DNA from: Nemertoderma westbladi
Taxonomy: Eukaryota; Xenacoelomorpha; Nemertodermatida; Nemertodermatidae
Direction of reading: 5' to 3'
NCBI GenBank assembly: GCA_032718475.1
Contig: JAUCBJ010008068.1
Coordinates: 28,393 to 92,392, forward strand
Length of the DNA: 64,000 nucleotides
A model generated the notes under the pieces. That model saw nothing but the letters and a program-made list of their open reading frames with translations, searched no databases and was not told the DNA's origin. A program made the position numbers and the translations under genes. This document shows, one piece after another, positions 36,857 to 46,433 of the stretch (position 1 is its first letter; each line of letters starts with the position of its first letter).

Positions 36857-39335
36857 TTGGCATTTATATATATATACTATTACTACTACTATTACAACTA
36901 CAACTAGGTTGAGCGAGCACGGGCAGTGGAAATGGGATCCTTCCAGGATTCCCGATTCTCCATAGTTGTCGCAATTTCATTTCACTCAAGTACGTATCCC
37001 TTTCAAGTTGGTCTATATGTAGTGCCCTCTGAATCTTAATCTGCGTTCACGGAGGGTGATTGATACAGGTGGTATTGCACCATAAAGCTAGGAGTTTGTC
37101 ATGTGTTCTCTCCAGCTGTTGTTTAAAGCTGCCCTTAGTCTTGTGTTTATGTAGCAACCAACAAACGTTGTTCAAGTGATTTCGCCTATATAAAAGTTCA
37201 CTTCCCACTGTGTTACAAAGAACTTAGTCGTCAGGTGCCTGGAGAGGTCTGATTTCCAGATGGTATCCATTTTTGATAGAGCTATCCAAGCCTTTACTTT
37301 CCTAACTTCTATGTCTTTTTTGCTACTCTCTATCCGTGACCCAAGGTACTGGAAGTCGTCAATCTTCCTTAGTTGATTATTATCAATTGCGGTCAAGTTT
37401 CCATCAACATTAAAAGTCATGGATTCAGTCTTGGTAGCATTTATATGCAATCCAACCTCTTTAGCAGCCCTCTTCACTTTATTCAGTAGAAGCTCTCATA
37501 CATCTGCAAGCGTATTAGAGAGCAGGGCGATGTCATCCGCAAAGTCGGTGTCTGTGACTGTAGTTGCCGGATATGTACTACTTCTGCGTTCTTGAAGTGT
37601 GAATCCCAGATCTTCACCCTTTGTGGCTGTCCTCATTGCGTAATCCAATACAATTACGAATAGTAAAGGCACCAATGTGTCACCTTGCAGTACGCCAGCA
37701 AGGATTGAGAAGAACTCAGTTTCATCATCTGGTTAGAGTACCTGAGCTTCTGTGTCACAATATAACAATCCAATGCAAGCAACGATTACTTCTGGTATTC
37801 CATAAGGTCTTGGGATTTCAAGCATTTTGCCTCTATGGATGGAGTCGAATGCCTTCTTGAAGTTCACAAAGGTCATGACTGTGGGGAGATTCGTTGACTT
37901 AATTCATTCAATCAGTCTCCGTAGTGCAAGTATCTGAGCTATTGTTGATCTACTTGGTCGAAATCCGTTTTGGCTCTTACGCAGTAGTTTCTCTATGTGA
38001 GGCCTAATTCTATATAGAATCATTTCATTTTATATTTTGGCAGCTACCACAAGTAGACAGATCCCACGATAGTTTGTTGGTATACCGAGGTCTCCTTTCT
38101 TGGGGAGAGGCTTTAGTTGACCTTTAGTACAAATGGGTGGTGGCTTTTCCCCTTTTAACATCCGGTTGCAAACATTCAATAATGGTCTGTTTAGCACTCC
38201 TGTTTTCCATACCTCCGCTGGGATTTCATCTAATCCACTCGCTTTATTATTGGACATGCTTTTAATGATTCTTTGGGGTTCGGCAGGTGTGAAATCCCCT
38301 GTTTCTATAGGTAGTGTCTTGTCATATATTTTCCCTGCAGGGCTGACCTCGATGTTTGGTGGCTGCCCAAGCAAGTTGCTGTAGTGATTTTTCCACTTCC
38401 CAACACGTTCTTCAGGACTATCGGCTTTGAGGCGCCCCTTTGCACAACTTTTCAAACCAGATACCTTATTTACAGTTTGCCAGGTAATGCTTTTTTAGAG
38501 TTCAGCAGGTATGAAGTCCCATGTTTCAATAGGTAGCGTCTTGTCACATATTTTCCCTGTAGGGCTGACCTCGATGTTTGGTGGCTGCCAAAACAAGTTG
38601 CTGAATTGATCTTTCCATTTCTCAACACGTTCTTCAGGACTATCAGCTTTGATGCGCCACTTAGAACAACTTTTCCGAACAGATAACTCCAGTTTGCCAG
38701 GTAAGTCCTGATTGTTGCTGTATTTGAGCAGTTGTAATTTCTTCAATTTTGTCCTGTATGTACTTCTCCTGGCTGATGTTGTAGTTGATGGCTGATGCCT
38801 GACTTTGGAGGCTATCTTATGATCTTCTCTCTTACAAGTAACCTCAGAGTCTTGCCATGGTTTCTGAACAAATTGCCTCTTGGCTGATTTTTTGTGGGCT
38901 TTTATTATATTCTAGTATATTGAATCGGTAGACTGGGCTTCATCCATTAACTGAAGTACTTCAAAGCGGTTTTGTACTTTTACTGTGTAAGCATCCTTTA
39001 CTGTATTGTCAGTTTGGAGTTATTCTCAGTCATGGGTTTGCTTGTCCTGGATAAGCTGGCTCTCAAACTGAGTCTGATTCTGCAGTCACGATTCCAATTA
39101 GGTTAAACGAGCTGCATGCGTGGCAGTTAATAATGCTGTTTCTTCACTTTTTGTTGATGAGGATGTAATCCAACAGCGCTTTAGTTCCATTCATTGGGGG
39201 TATTGAAAGGTCCATAGCTTCCACCATACTCTTTTCGAATGTGGTGTTTGTTGGTATCAATTCACATTCTTCCATTAGGTCTACGAGTAATCACCCATTC
39301 TGTTCGAACTGGTGTTATAGGTGATGTATAGGTAA
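36857..39335 (-). pseudogene. Decayed LINE (EN and RT remnants), minus strand
   Basis: Reading down the minus strand from 39,335: an endonuclease remnant with ALLDYILINKK and RNSIINCHA (near 39,150-39,200). A linker follows with KADSPEERVEKWKDQFSNLF. RT comes next with NNKASGLDEIPAEVW, LKPLPKKGDLG and NYRGICLL (38,050-38,270), then FADDIALLSNTLADV (about 37,530) and VGLHINATKTESMTF followed by DDFQYLGSRIESSKKDIEVR (37,310-37,470). The 3' end carries a TAGTAG-type tail near 36,880. Many stops and frameshifts make it dead. It belongs to the same broad APE-type group as the intact LINE but to a different family. Confidence 0.85.
38280..38690 (-). repeat. Direct duplication of about 190 bp inside the decayed LINE
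   Basis: The linker segment reading ADSPEERV..W, PPNIEVSP.GKI and DKTLPIET is present twice, at about 38,280-38,465 and 38,502-38,690, in the same orientation and about 222 bp apart. The copies differ at many bases, so this is either an old tandem duplication or the edge of a second, nested copy. Confidence 0.7.
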
Positions 39336-39471
39336 ACATCACCATCCACCATACCCCCTACATGTATGTTAATATAGAAAACAATGTCATTTTTTAAATT
39401 ATTGAAATAACAGCAGTTCAAGCTATAGTGTTGATAAATTATGGCTATTCGATAAACTTTATAATACTTAC

Positions 39472-39627
39472 GGATGCATTGGAATTCGTTACATTCAACT
39501 GTCCTGGAAGTATTTGTACAATTCTGACCAGAAACACCATGCAGGAACTCCCTGGTTTGATTTTGAATTCCCCCGCCACAGGTTTCGTTACACTCTGTGT
39601 CGTTCTGCCACTGAGTATATGTACAGG
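39472..39627 (-). CDS. Exon: thrombospondin type 1 repeat
   Basis: A 156-nt phase 1-1 minus-strand exon (acceptor TTTAG, donor ATCC|gtaagt). It reads C-T-Y-T-Q-W-Q-N-D-T-E-C-N-E-T-C-G-G-G-I-Q-N-Q-T-R (split here), then G-Q-N-C-T-N-T and V-E-C-N-E-F-Q-C. The T-C-G-G-G-x-x-x-x-x-R core and the six cysteines place it in the TSP1 family. The usual first W and the S of WSxWS are replaced. In the transcript it lies between the upstream F-lectin half and the complete F-lectin domain, and the phases join on both sides. Confidence 0.88.
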
Positions 39628-40607
39628 CTAAATTATTTGAGAAATAATAAAAGTAAGATTCTTAGATTTTTTATGTTTTATTGATTTTCAATAATTATAA
39701 AGATACAAACATTCATAAAACAATACTGTACCTATTTACGTATTTGTATCTCAAGCAGCACTTTACAGTGTGATGCTCCGAGTGGTATGTTACACAAACG
39801 AACATGGGGAGCGAGCGACAATAAAACCGCGACTGGTAGTTGGCGGAATTTCTCAGTTTTATATTTAATGTAATCACGCTAATATTGTAGGCAAATATTA
39901 TTAATAGGTTGGAGTACGAATGGTAAAATATATTAAAATCAACACGTAATATATTCAGAAAAATATAATAAGCAGGCTATCTATAAAAATATACAGGCTG
40001 TCGGTTAACTGATGGGGGTGGGGGAGGGGGCTCCGATTTTATTAACCAGCAGTAGTGGCCCATATGCTGAGATGCTGAGAGTTATTACGGCACTGTAGAT
40101 GGTTGTATTGAGGTGCCACGTTTCCACAAAGTTTCCATCGGCAGTGGTCATCGGGTGGTGGAATCCGGTGGTAGATCGATAACCTGGTAGCAACGTGTCT
40201 CGGGTCATTCAGATGTCGGGTCCATTTGTTTGACAGAACTCTGGGTTTTCCGTCACAGTTTATTGATAATGCTGCAGTGCTGTTTTTCTGTCAGATGGAC
40301 CTGTTTCACTATATCTTCTACCAAGAAGAATAAACGTCCATTACTTATTGGGTAGCACTAGCGGCTAGGATAGACTATATGGACTCCTAAGGCTTTCTTA
40401 ACGATTATCCTTGGCCCATATTGAGGAGCATACATTTCTCAATTTTTATGATTGTAATTTATTGATAGACCATAAAATTATTAATATGATTATATATATA
40501 TTAAAATACTTTTGGACTTAATTTAAAAAAATATAACACAATCAGTTAATTATATATTTAAACGATAGCAGAGGTAATGGCAACTGTATGTTTAATGTTA
40601 AACGAAC
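39628..40607. other. Intron, nothing recognised
   Basis: Mostly AT-rich unique sequence. A short G-rich run lies near 40,015-40,030, and a 67-codon minus-strand open frame at 40,005-40,208 resembles nothing I know. No repeat family was identified. Confidence 0.45.
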
Positions 40608-40800
40608 CTCCTGGGAATACTTCTACTTCGCATAAAATCAAAGCGCTTTCACTCGATATCGCAACATAACTACCAGTCATATCATAGCAGTCAACTGATT
40701 GTACAGGCTGATCTGCTAAATCAGGGTCACACTTTCCTTCGGTGTAGCCGGTGATTAAATTATCGAGAAAGGCTGGGCTATTGTCATCCACCACAAACAC
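40608..40800 (-). CDS. Exon: F-type lectin domain, C-terminal half (upstream module, N-terminal half not found)
   Basis: A 193-nt minus-strand exon, phase 0 acceptor (CCCAG|GTG) and phase 1 donor (GGAG|gttcg). It begins V-F-V-V-D-D-N-S-P and ends G-S-Y-V-A-I-S-S then L-I-L-C-E-V-E-V-F-P-G, parallel in length and phase to the exon at 29,571. It should follow an N-terminal lectin exon (phase 1-0). I find none in 40,801-45,870 on this strand. Either the partner lies elsewhere or it was lost; the intact LINE now occupies most of that interval. The exon joins in phase to the TSP1 exon downstream. Confidence 0.85.
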
Positions 40801-41211
40801 CTGGGAAGTGTATTAGTATATATATATATATTTTGAATATAGAGCGAATATAATTTATATATTATTTATAGATTCCAGCATTTACTCGGGGCTACTATAT
40901 GAGCAGTTATAATATCGCAGACATAACCCATCCCAAATTATTCCCTGTCAACACTGCGTAAATTATATACACTTCGAAAGTAATTTAGTGCCCATATCCA
41001 TTCAAAATAATAATGAAATTATTAAAAACGATACCGGTATCTAACATTTTATAGATGCTTGTTATACTATTAATTGTTACCATTATATTGTATTTAGGAT
41101 AAAATTAAGGTCAGCGACAGTTTTGTTTAGGTCAGGTCTATATTGTTTTTAGGATAAAATTAAGGTCAGCAACAGTTTTGTTCAGGTCAGGTCTTCTTAT
41201 GCAGAATTCCT
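40801..41211. repeat. Unique AT-rich DNA with a 54-bp direct duplication next to the LINE
   Basis: TAGGATAAAATTAAGGTCAG with following CGACAGTTTTGT occurs twice, from about 41,093 and 41,147, immediately left of the LINE. A further AAGGTCAGCG lies directly after the LINE tail at 44,879. This suggests that AAGGTCAGC is part of the target-site duplication. Confidence 0.65.
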
Positions 41212-44200
41212 GCTACCATTATTGCAGTAACATGGTACTACCTGCCTCTGCCTGTCCCTACTTCCATGCTGAGTGGATGTAGGCTTTTCCCTGGTCCTAG
41301 AGCTGGACCCGCATACCTGGCTGCAGGGGTATGGGACTTGATCAGGCAGAAGGTCATCAACCAATGGCTGGTCAAGTATTAGGATGTACCTTGCGTCTAT
41401 AAAGACGAAGGTACCTCCCACTGCAAGCTGCACCTGTAACAGGGGTGTAGTATATGGCCTGGCAGATAAGCCACTTGCCAATGGTGGGCCATATGTACCA
41501 GGGGAGCTTTGGGAGATGGGCCCATTGTAACCCCACTGCAACACCCACCCTGTGGACTGGCAAACCAGGGTGTGGTACCTGCCCCGAGAGCGTACTCGGT
41601 AACAAAGCACCCCCCCTTTCTAACCACAATGGATAGTACCAGTAACGCGGAGGTCCGGCCATCTGGGGCCACTGGAGAACCCGGACTTACAAGGCCCCAC
41701 AGGCGCCAGTCTTCTCCTGACAGGCAGCCTGTATCCCAACCCCTAGGAGAGGGAGGAGCCGGCATTGCTTTACCCCTCCCTGATAATGACCCACTTGGCC
41801 CAAACCCTATTGGAGGGAGGCCAAATGGCGAAATTCAGTCTGGGATTTCCAATGCAGACTCTTCCCACTGGGCTCATGTACCATCGAGGCCCAAAAACCC
41901 CCTGGTGAACATGAGACAAGTTACCATGCTTGCCTCAATAAATCCCAGGACTCTCAACCCACCACTGCAACAAGGGGAACTTACTGCTCTTGCAGATAAG
42001 CTGAACCTGACTGCAGTCGGTATTCAGGAACACCGCATGAGGTGCTCTGAAGAGGTAAGATACCAGGATATGGGTGGTGGTTGGCAGCTTGTTCATTCCT
42101 CAGCGGATGATCAGGGAAACGGGGGAGTGGGTCTGCTTTTAAATCCAACTGCTTTTGCAGCACTAGACAAGGTAGAATCCATTTCCCCCCGTATAATTTG
42201 CTACCACTTCACTTGCACTGGTAAGATGGCAAAAAAGTTCCCCAAGGTTGTGATTATGGTATGCTATTCTCCAACTAGTACTGCTGATATAGCTGATGTA
42301 GACACATTCTATAACCAGCTGCAAGCAGCTACTGACTGTATAGACAAGCATGCCTTTCTCACTATCCTTGGCGACTTCAATGCCAGCTTACCAAGATACT
42401 CTTCTAACCCATGGGTTTATAGTGACACTGTAAACCGAAATTCAGGTCATTTGCAAGATTTTCTTCTGGCAAATGAGCTGTTTTCGGCCAATACAAATTT
42501 CCAAAAACGACCTGGAAAGCTGTACACCCATGTGGGACCCAGTGGTCATAAGTCCCAGATAGACCACCTCATCTTCCGTAAGAAATACAGAGAATCAATA
42601 ATTGACTGCTCTTCTCTCACAGTGCGGACATTTCAGACTGACCATCGATTGGTTATGGGAAAGACCAAATTAAGCCTTCGTGCAAACAAGGGTCTTAAAA
42701 AGTCCACCCCACATCATGACTGGTCTACCTTGGATAAAAACCCCATTATAAAGGATAACTTTACAATTGAGGTTACAAATAGATATTCCAGTCTCATAAA
42801 TGAAGAAATGAACCACTGTGAGAAATATACCCAGTTTGCTGCAGCAGTAAAGTCAGTTGCAAAGAAAACTGTTCCTCTAAAGCCACGGAAGTTGAAGAAG
42901 ATCCCCTGGGCAGACCAGCGCATTCTAGACCTGCGAGAGGCATTGAACAAAGCCCAAAGAGAGTATCGTAGCCGACGTACAACTTCTGCAAAAAATGCAG
43001 TGAAAGCTTCAGTGAAATCTCTAAACAAGCAATACTTGATTAATAAAGCAAAGCTTATCAGCGAGCAGGTTGATACTATCAATGCTGCTGACGAAAGCAG
43101 GAAATCTGCTGAAGCCTGGCAAGCAATCAACCTGCTCTCTGGAAGAAAAAGCCGACCAACTGCCAAGGTGAAGGCTGATTCTCCAGCCGACCGCTTGGCA
43201 GGCTGGAAGTCTCATTTCGAGAAATTGCTAAATAATGATCGAGAACTGACTGACGATTTCACTGTAAAGCCTGTGTCACACACAATACTCTCAGACATCC
43301 CAATTGGTGACATAACATTCGAAGAGGTCTTAACTGCTTCGAATGACATTAAAACCAATAGGGCATCTGGTGTTGATGATGTGCCTCCCGAGGTCTTTAA
43401 GATCAGAGAATGCCTTCAACTAGCCCACCCTATCCTAGTAGAAATGTACCGCACTAAGATTGCACCACAAGAACTGAAGACTAATCGGCTAACACCCGTT
43501 CCAAAGAAGGGCAACCTCTCCTATTTTGGTTCATATCGTGGAATTAGTCTAATCTCAATTGCAGCTAAATTATTCAACAGAATAATGCTGAATCGCATTA
43601 GGGATCCTGTAGAAAGACTCTTGCGTGGGAATCAAAATGGGTTTCGAAAAGGTAGAGGTACCTTTGAACCCATTCTGGCACTTAGAAGGATTATTGAAGA
43701 GGTTTCTACAAAGAAAGACAGACATTTGGCTGTCATATTTGTGGATTTCTTCAAGGCCTTCGATTCCGTGTCACGCCCACGCATGTTCCAAATTCTTCAG
43801 GCATATGGGATCCCCAATGAGATCATTAATGCAATCAGATCAGTATATGACGGTTCCACGACCTTTGTATCCACTACTGATGGAGACACAGACCCATTTG
43901 AGGTTCTCTGGGGTGTCCTTCAAGGAGACACATTAGCCCCGTTCCTCTTCATTATTGTGGTGGACTATGTGCTGCGGACATCACTCGATCTTCATGAAGC
44001 TGATGGGGTGGAAATATCTCCACCATCAGGTAGCCGTAGACGTGGTTCCCCAGCAGAACATCTAACCGACCTTGACTTTGCAGATGACCTTGGTTTACTG
44101 TCAGAGACATTAGAAGGAGCACAGAAGCTGCTATCTAGCTTAGAGGAGGCTGCATCTAGTGTTGGCCTCTTTGTGAATAGCACAAAGACCAAAATTCTGA

Positions 44201-44878
44201 CAGTAAACATGGATTCAGATCAGCAGAAAATTGATCGGGATAACATTCAATCGCTGGATGGACTGGTAAGTCATGTGAACGACTTCTGCTACCTTGGATC
44301 ATGGGTTCGGAGGTCTGCTGAAGATCTCCGAATTCGCAAAGGGAAAGCCTGGTCCGCCATCCACAAGCTATCCAGGATCTGGAAGAGCTCTGACATCTCA
44401 TGCTCTTTAAAGGTACGCCTTTTCCGTGCAGCAGTGGAGCCTGTGCTGCTCTATGGCAGCCCATGCTGGGCTCTAACTGCTGAAGACACCAGGTCCTTGG
44501 ATGGCACATACACCAGGATGCTTCGCCGGGTGCACAACATAGCATATGATGCACACATAAGCAATGAGGTGTTATATAAATATGGTAACATCTCATTGCC
44601 AAGACCTAGCATCACCCTGCAGAAACGCCGTCTAATGCTTGCTGGGCACTGTTTCCGCCGGCAGGATCAACCTGTACACAACCTTGTGCTGTGGCAGCCT
44701 GCTGGCGAGAATAGACGTGGTGGACAGCCAATGACTTTCCTCAAACGCCTGCTCAAGGACACAGGACTTGAGAACAGGAATGAATTAGGAAATTGTATGG
44801 CTGACCGCAAGATCTGGGGGCGCTATGTTTCTGGGGCCGCCGGCACTGCACCCTAGTGCAAGCCGATCATCATCATCA
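41212..44878 (+). mobile_element. Near-full-length APE-type non-LTR retrotransposon
   Basis: The element has a leader of about 415 bp (shared with the solo copy at 30.3 kb), one long EN-RT ORF, almost no 3' UTR and a simple ATC repeat tail (ATCATCATCATC, to about 44,878). The short microsatellite tail and single ORF fit RTE-like elements, though I cannot prove the clade. AAGGTCAGC is found on both sides. It sits in plus orientation between the lectin gene and the unrecognised minus-strand gene. Confidence 0.88.
41629..44856 (+). CDS. LINE endonuclease-reverse transcriptase ORF, apparently intact
   Basis: I start at 41,629 (ACAATGG context); the frame is open back to 41,509, but that part is leader sequence. 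The protein has about 1,075 residues. After a Pro/Gly-rich N-terminus, an APE-type endonuclease shows IQEHR (about 132), LGDFNAS (about 247), SQIDHLIF (about 309) and TDHRLV (about 337). The RT follows with PVPKKGNL, YRGISLISIAAKL, QNGFRKGRGT, FVDFFKAFDSVS (about 704), LQGDTLAPFLF and DLDFADDLGLLSE (about 816). Thumb and C-terminal blocks FCYLGSW, YGSPCWALT, RMLRRVHN and GHCFRRQDQPVHNLVLWQP come next. All catalytic boxes are present with no stop or frameshift. It would nick the target DNA and copy its own RNA there. There is no RNase H domain. Confidence 0.92.
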   Translation: MDSTSNAEVRPSGATGEPGLTRPHRRQSSPDRQPVSQPLGEGGAGIALPLPDNDPLGPNPIGGRPNGEIQSGISNADSSHWAHVPSRPKNPLVNMRQVTMLASINPRTLNPPLQQGELTALADKLNLTAVGIQEHRMRCSEEVRYQDMGGGWQLVHSSADDQGNGGVGLLLNPTAFAALDKVESISPRIICYHFTCTGKMAKKFPKVVIMVCYSPTSTADIADVDTFYNQLQAATDCIDKHAFLTILGDFNASLPRYSSNPWVYSDTVNRNSGHLQDFLLANELFSANTNFQKRPGKLYTHVGPSGHKSQIDHLIFRKKYRESIIDCSSLTVRTFQTDHRLVMGKTKLSLRANKGLKKSTPHHDWSTLDKNPIIKDNFTIEVTNRYSSLINEEMNHCEKYTQFAAAVKSVAKKTVPLKPRKLKKIPWADQRILDLREALNKAQREYRSRRTTSAKNAVKASVKSLNKQYLINKAKLISEQVDTINAADESRKSAEAWQAINLLSGRKSRPTAKVKADSPADRLAGWKSHFEKLLNNDRELTDDFTVKPVSHTILSDIPIGDITFEEVLTASNDIKTNRASGVDDVPPEVFKIRECLQLAHPILVEMYRTKIAPQELKTNRLTPVPKKGNLSYFGSYRGISLISIAAKLFNRIMLNRIRDPVERLLRGNQNGFRKGRGTFEPILALRRIIEEVSTKKDRHLAVIFVDFFKAFDSVSRPRMFQILQAYGIPNEIINAIRSVYDGSTTFVSTTDGDTDPFEVLWGVLQGDTLAPFLFIIVVDYVLRTSLDLHEADGVEISPPSGSRRRGSPAEHLTDLDFADDLGLLSETLEGAQKLLSSLEEAASSVGLFVNSTKTKILTVNMDSDQQKIDRDNIQSLDGLVSHVNDFCYLGSWVRRSAEDLRIRKGKAWSAIHKLSRIWKSSDISCSLKVRLFRAAVEPVLLYGSPCWALTAEDTRSLDGTYTRMLRRVHNIAYDAHISNEVLYKYGNISLPRPSITLQKRRLMLAGHCFRRQDQPVHNLVLWQPAGENRRGGQPMTFLKRLLKDTGLENRNELGNCMADRKIWGRYVSGAAGTAP

Positions 44879-45290
44879 AGGTCAGCGAAATATCTATATT
44901 TAATGAGACACTATACTAGCTCATAAACTGTTAGGCCCGGGTCACACATGAGCTTTCAACTTTCAATTAAATTTTCAATTAAATGAGAGAACATATGGGG
45001 ACGTTCACACAGTTCACACATTATAGCAGCAACAGTGTATAACACGTCCGTGAGACCTTCGCGCAGCACGAGTCAGTCTGACGAGACTGAGAAGCAGTAA
45101 TCCGTGTACTTGTTTGTATTTACAATAAGCCGTAATGGGAATGACAGAAACTATAGAAGTCTGTTTGTGTGTAGAATCTTATAATAGCGTACATGGGGGG
45201 GGGGGGGGGGGGGGGGGGGGGGGTAGGGGTAACAGGAAAACCCGGAAATTATGGTCTCAAACAAATTATTGTGCTAGTGACTTATTCTGT
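44879..45290. repeat. Intergenic or intronic DNA with 29-bp poly(G)
   Basis: Unique sequence containing AATTAAATTTTCAATTAAA-type short repeats and an uninterrupted run of 29 G at 45,195-45,223. No gene was recognised. Confidence 0.6.
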
Positions 45291-45297
45291 AAGTCGA

Positions 45298-45560
45298 GTA
45301 TTGGGCAAGTTACCTAATGGTAAAGTGACCTACTTTCGGTTAAAAATGAAATATATTGGGCAAGTGACCTAAAATATTTGTTTAATGGGCAAGTGACCTA
45401 TTGGGAAAGTGTCCTGTTGGGCAAGTATCTGCATCCCCCTTCACATACATTTCATTACTTGTTATTGGGACTACAGGCTGAACATGGTTCCACGGGATGC
45501 AGTCAATTGCCCGATATACTACTTGCCCAATGAGTCACTTTCCCAAAAACTTGCTCAAAA
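45298..45560. mobile_element. Possible foldback MITE with TTGGGCAAGTGACCTA motifs
   Basis: The left side carries the motif TTGGGCAAGTKACCTA four or five times in direct orientation (45,300-45,430). The right side carries its inverse (ACTTGCCCAATGAGTCACTT, about 45,520-45,545). Multiple subterminal motifs in inverted arrangement fit a small non-autonomous DNA element. Exact ends and target duplications are not clear. Confidence 0.5.
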
Positions 45561-45874
45561 TTCCAACGATTCTAGAAAATTTAATTGACATCCTTTAAAC
45601 ATGCGTCTAATACATGCCACATATTGATAATAAATGTTCCGGTTATGGAATTAACCTCAAATTATTTATGTTCATAATTATTTCACAAACCCTACATTCT
45701 ACAAACTTAATTTCCGCACTTCCATAACAATAAAGACATGTTAGCGCTGTTTCTTTCAACGTTATTATATCGCTTTGAACGCTATAGTTAGTTATAAAGA
45801 TATCCAGATGTATAGTTATTATAACCTTGTATACTTGTTCCTTTTCATCTATATCTCCCTTACAAACCTTTATG

Positions 45875-46016
45875 TTATGAAGCTCTGTGGATTGAGAACT
45901 GCGCGCAACTGGGTGAGCGTTGGACTTTGATGGAGGGCCGTTTAGGAATTCTGATACTCAGAGTTTTCGTGGGATCTCGACGTGGTGGCATTGGTGACGC
46001 GTTAGGGTTGGGAGGT
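45875..46016 (-). CDS. Candidate last exon of an unrecognised gene (Pro/Arg-rich C-terminus)
   Basis: After a minus-strand acceptor (CCTAATCAG) the sequence is open for 46 codons and ends in TAA at 45,875-45,877. It reads P-P-N-P-N-A-S-P-M-P-P-R-R-D-P and then basic, Ser/Pro-rich sequence ending I-H-R-A-S. One base before the first full codon gives phase 2, which fits the donor of the exon at 46,263. I do not recognise the protein. Proline- and arginine-rich composition suggests a disordered tail. Confidence 0.5.
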
Positions 46017-46262
46017 CTGATTAGGAAACTAAATAAAATAATAAATGTACGAGGTTACCGGTATATTCCGGATCCTTTTTGTACGTGAGTCGTACGAACA
46101 GGAAGATTGAGAACGGGGTAGGGTGGGTCTGGATATTAATTCGTTTAATATTATATGCGGCTTACAAACGGTACTATTCTTAATTACCGGTACTCTCCTC
46201 ATCAATAACTTAATAAACAGCGGAGATAATAATTTAACAAATATACACCGGTAGTAACTCAC

Positions 46263-46347
46263 ATTACGTCGTTTAACTCCAGTTTGAGGTCGTAATCCGG
46301 GTTGAGCATTATGTAGGACAAAGTATTTCGTTTCTCGCAAACTTCTT
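46263..46347 (-). CDS. Candidate internal exon of the unrecognised minus-strand gene
   Basis: An 85-nt stretch bounded by acceptor CTTTATAG and donor AAT|gtgagt. It reads E-V-C-E-K-R-N-T-L-S-Y-I-M-L-N-P-D-Y-D-L (split here) and K-L-E-L-N-D-V. Two bases before the first codon and two after the last match the phases of the exons at 48,474 (ends phase 1) and 45,875 (starts phase 2). Strong splice sites and consistent phases support it. Function is unknown. Confidence 0.55.
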
Positions 46348-46433
46348 CTATAAAGAAAATGACGAAAATGCACAATTATATATTAATATACGAGATAGGG
46401 CATATCAATGTTCCGAAATATTCACAGGATATC

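Noticed and set aside
40005-40208. Minus-strand ORF of 67 codons
   Set aside because: No recognisable domain and no fitting splice phases between the TSP1 and upstream FTP exons.
42714-44602. Several minus-strand ORFs opposite the LINE
   Set aside because: They are shadows of the intact EN-RT frame on the plus strand.
44930-45110. GGCCCGGGTCACACATGAGC as the end of a DNA transposon
   Set aside because: It resembles some terminal sequences, but I found no inverted partner or target duplication.
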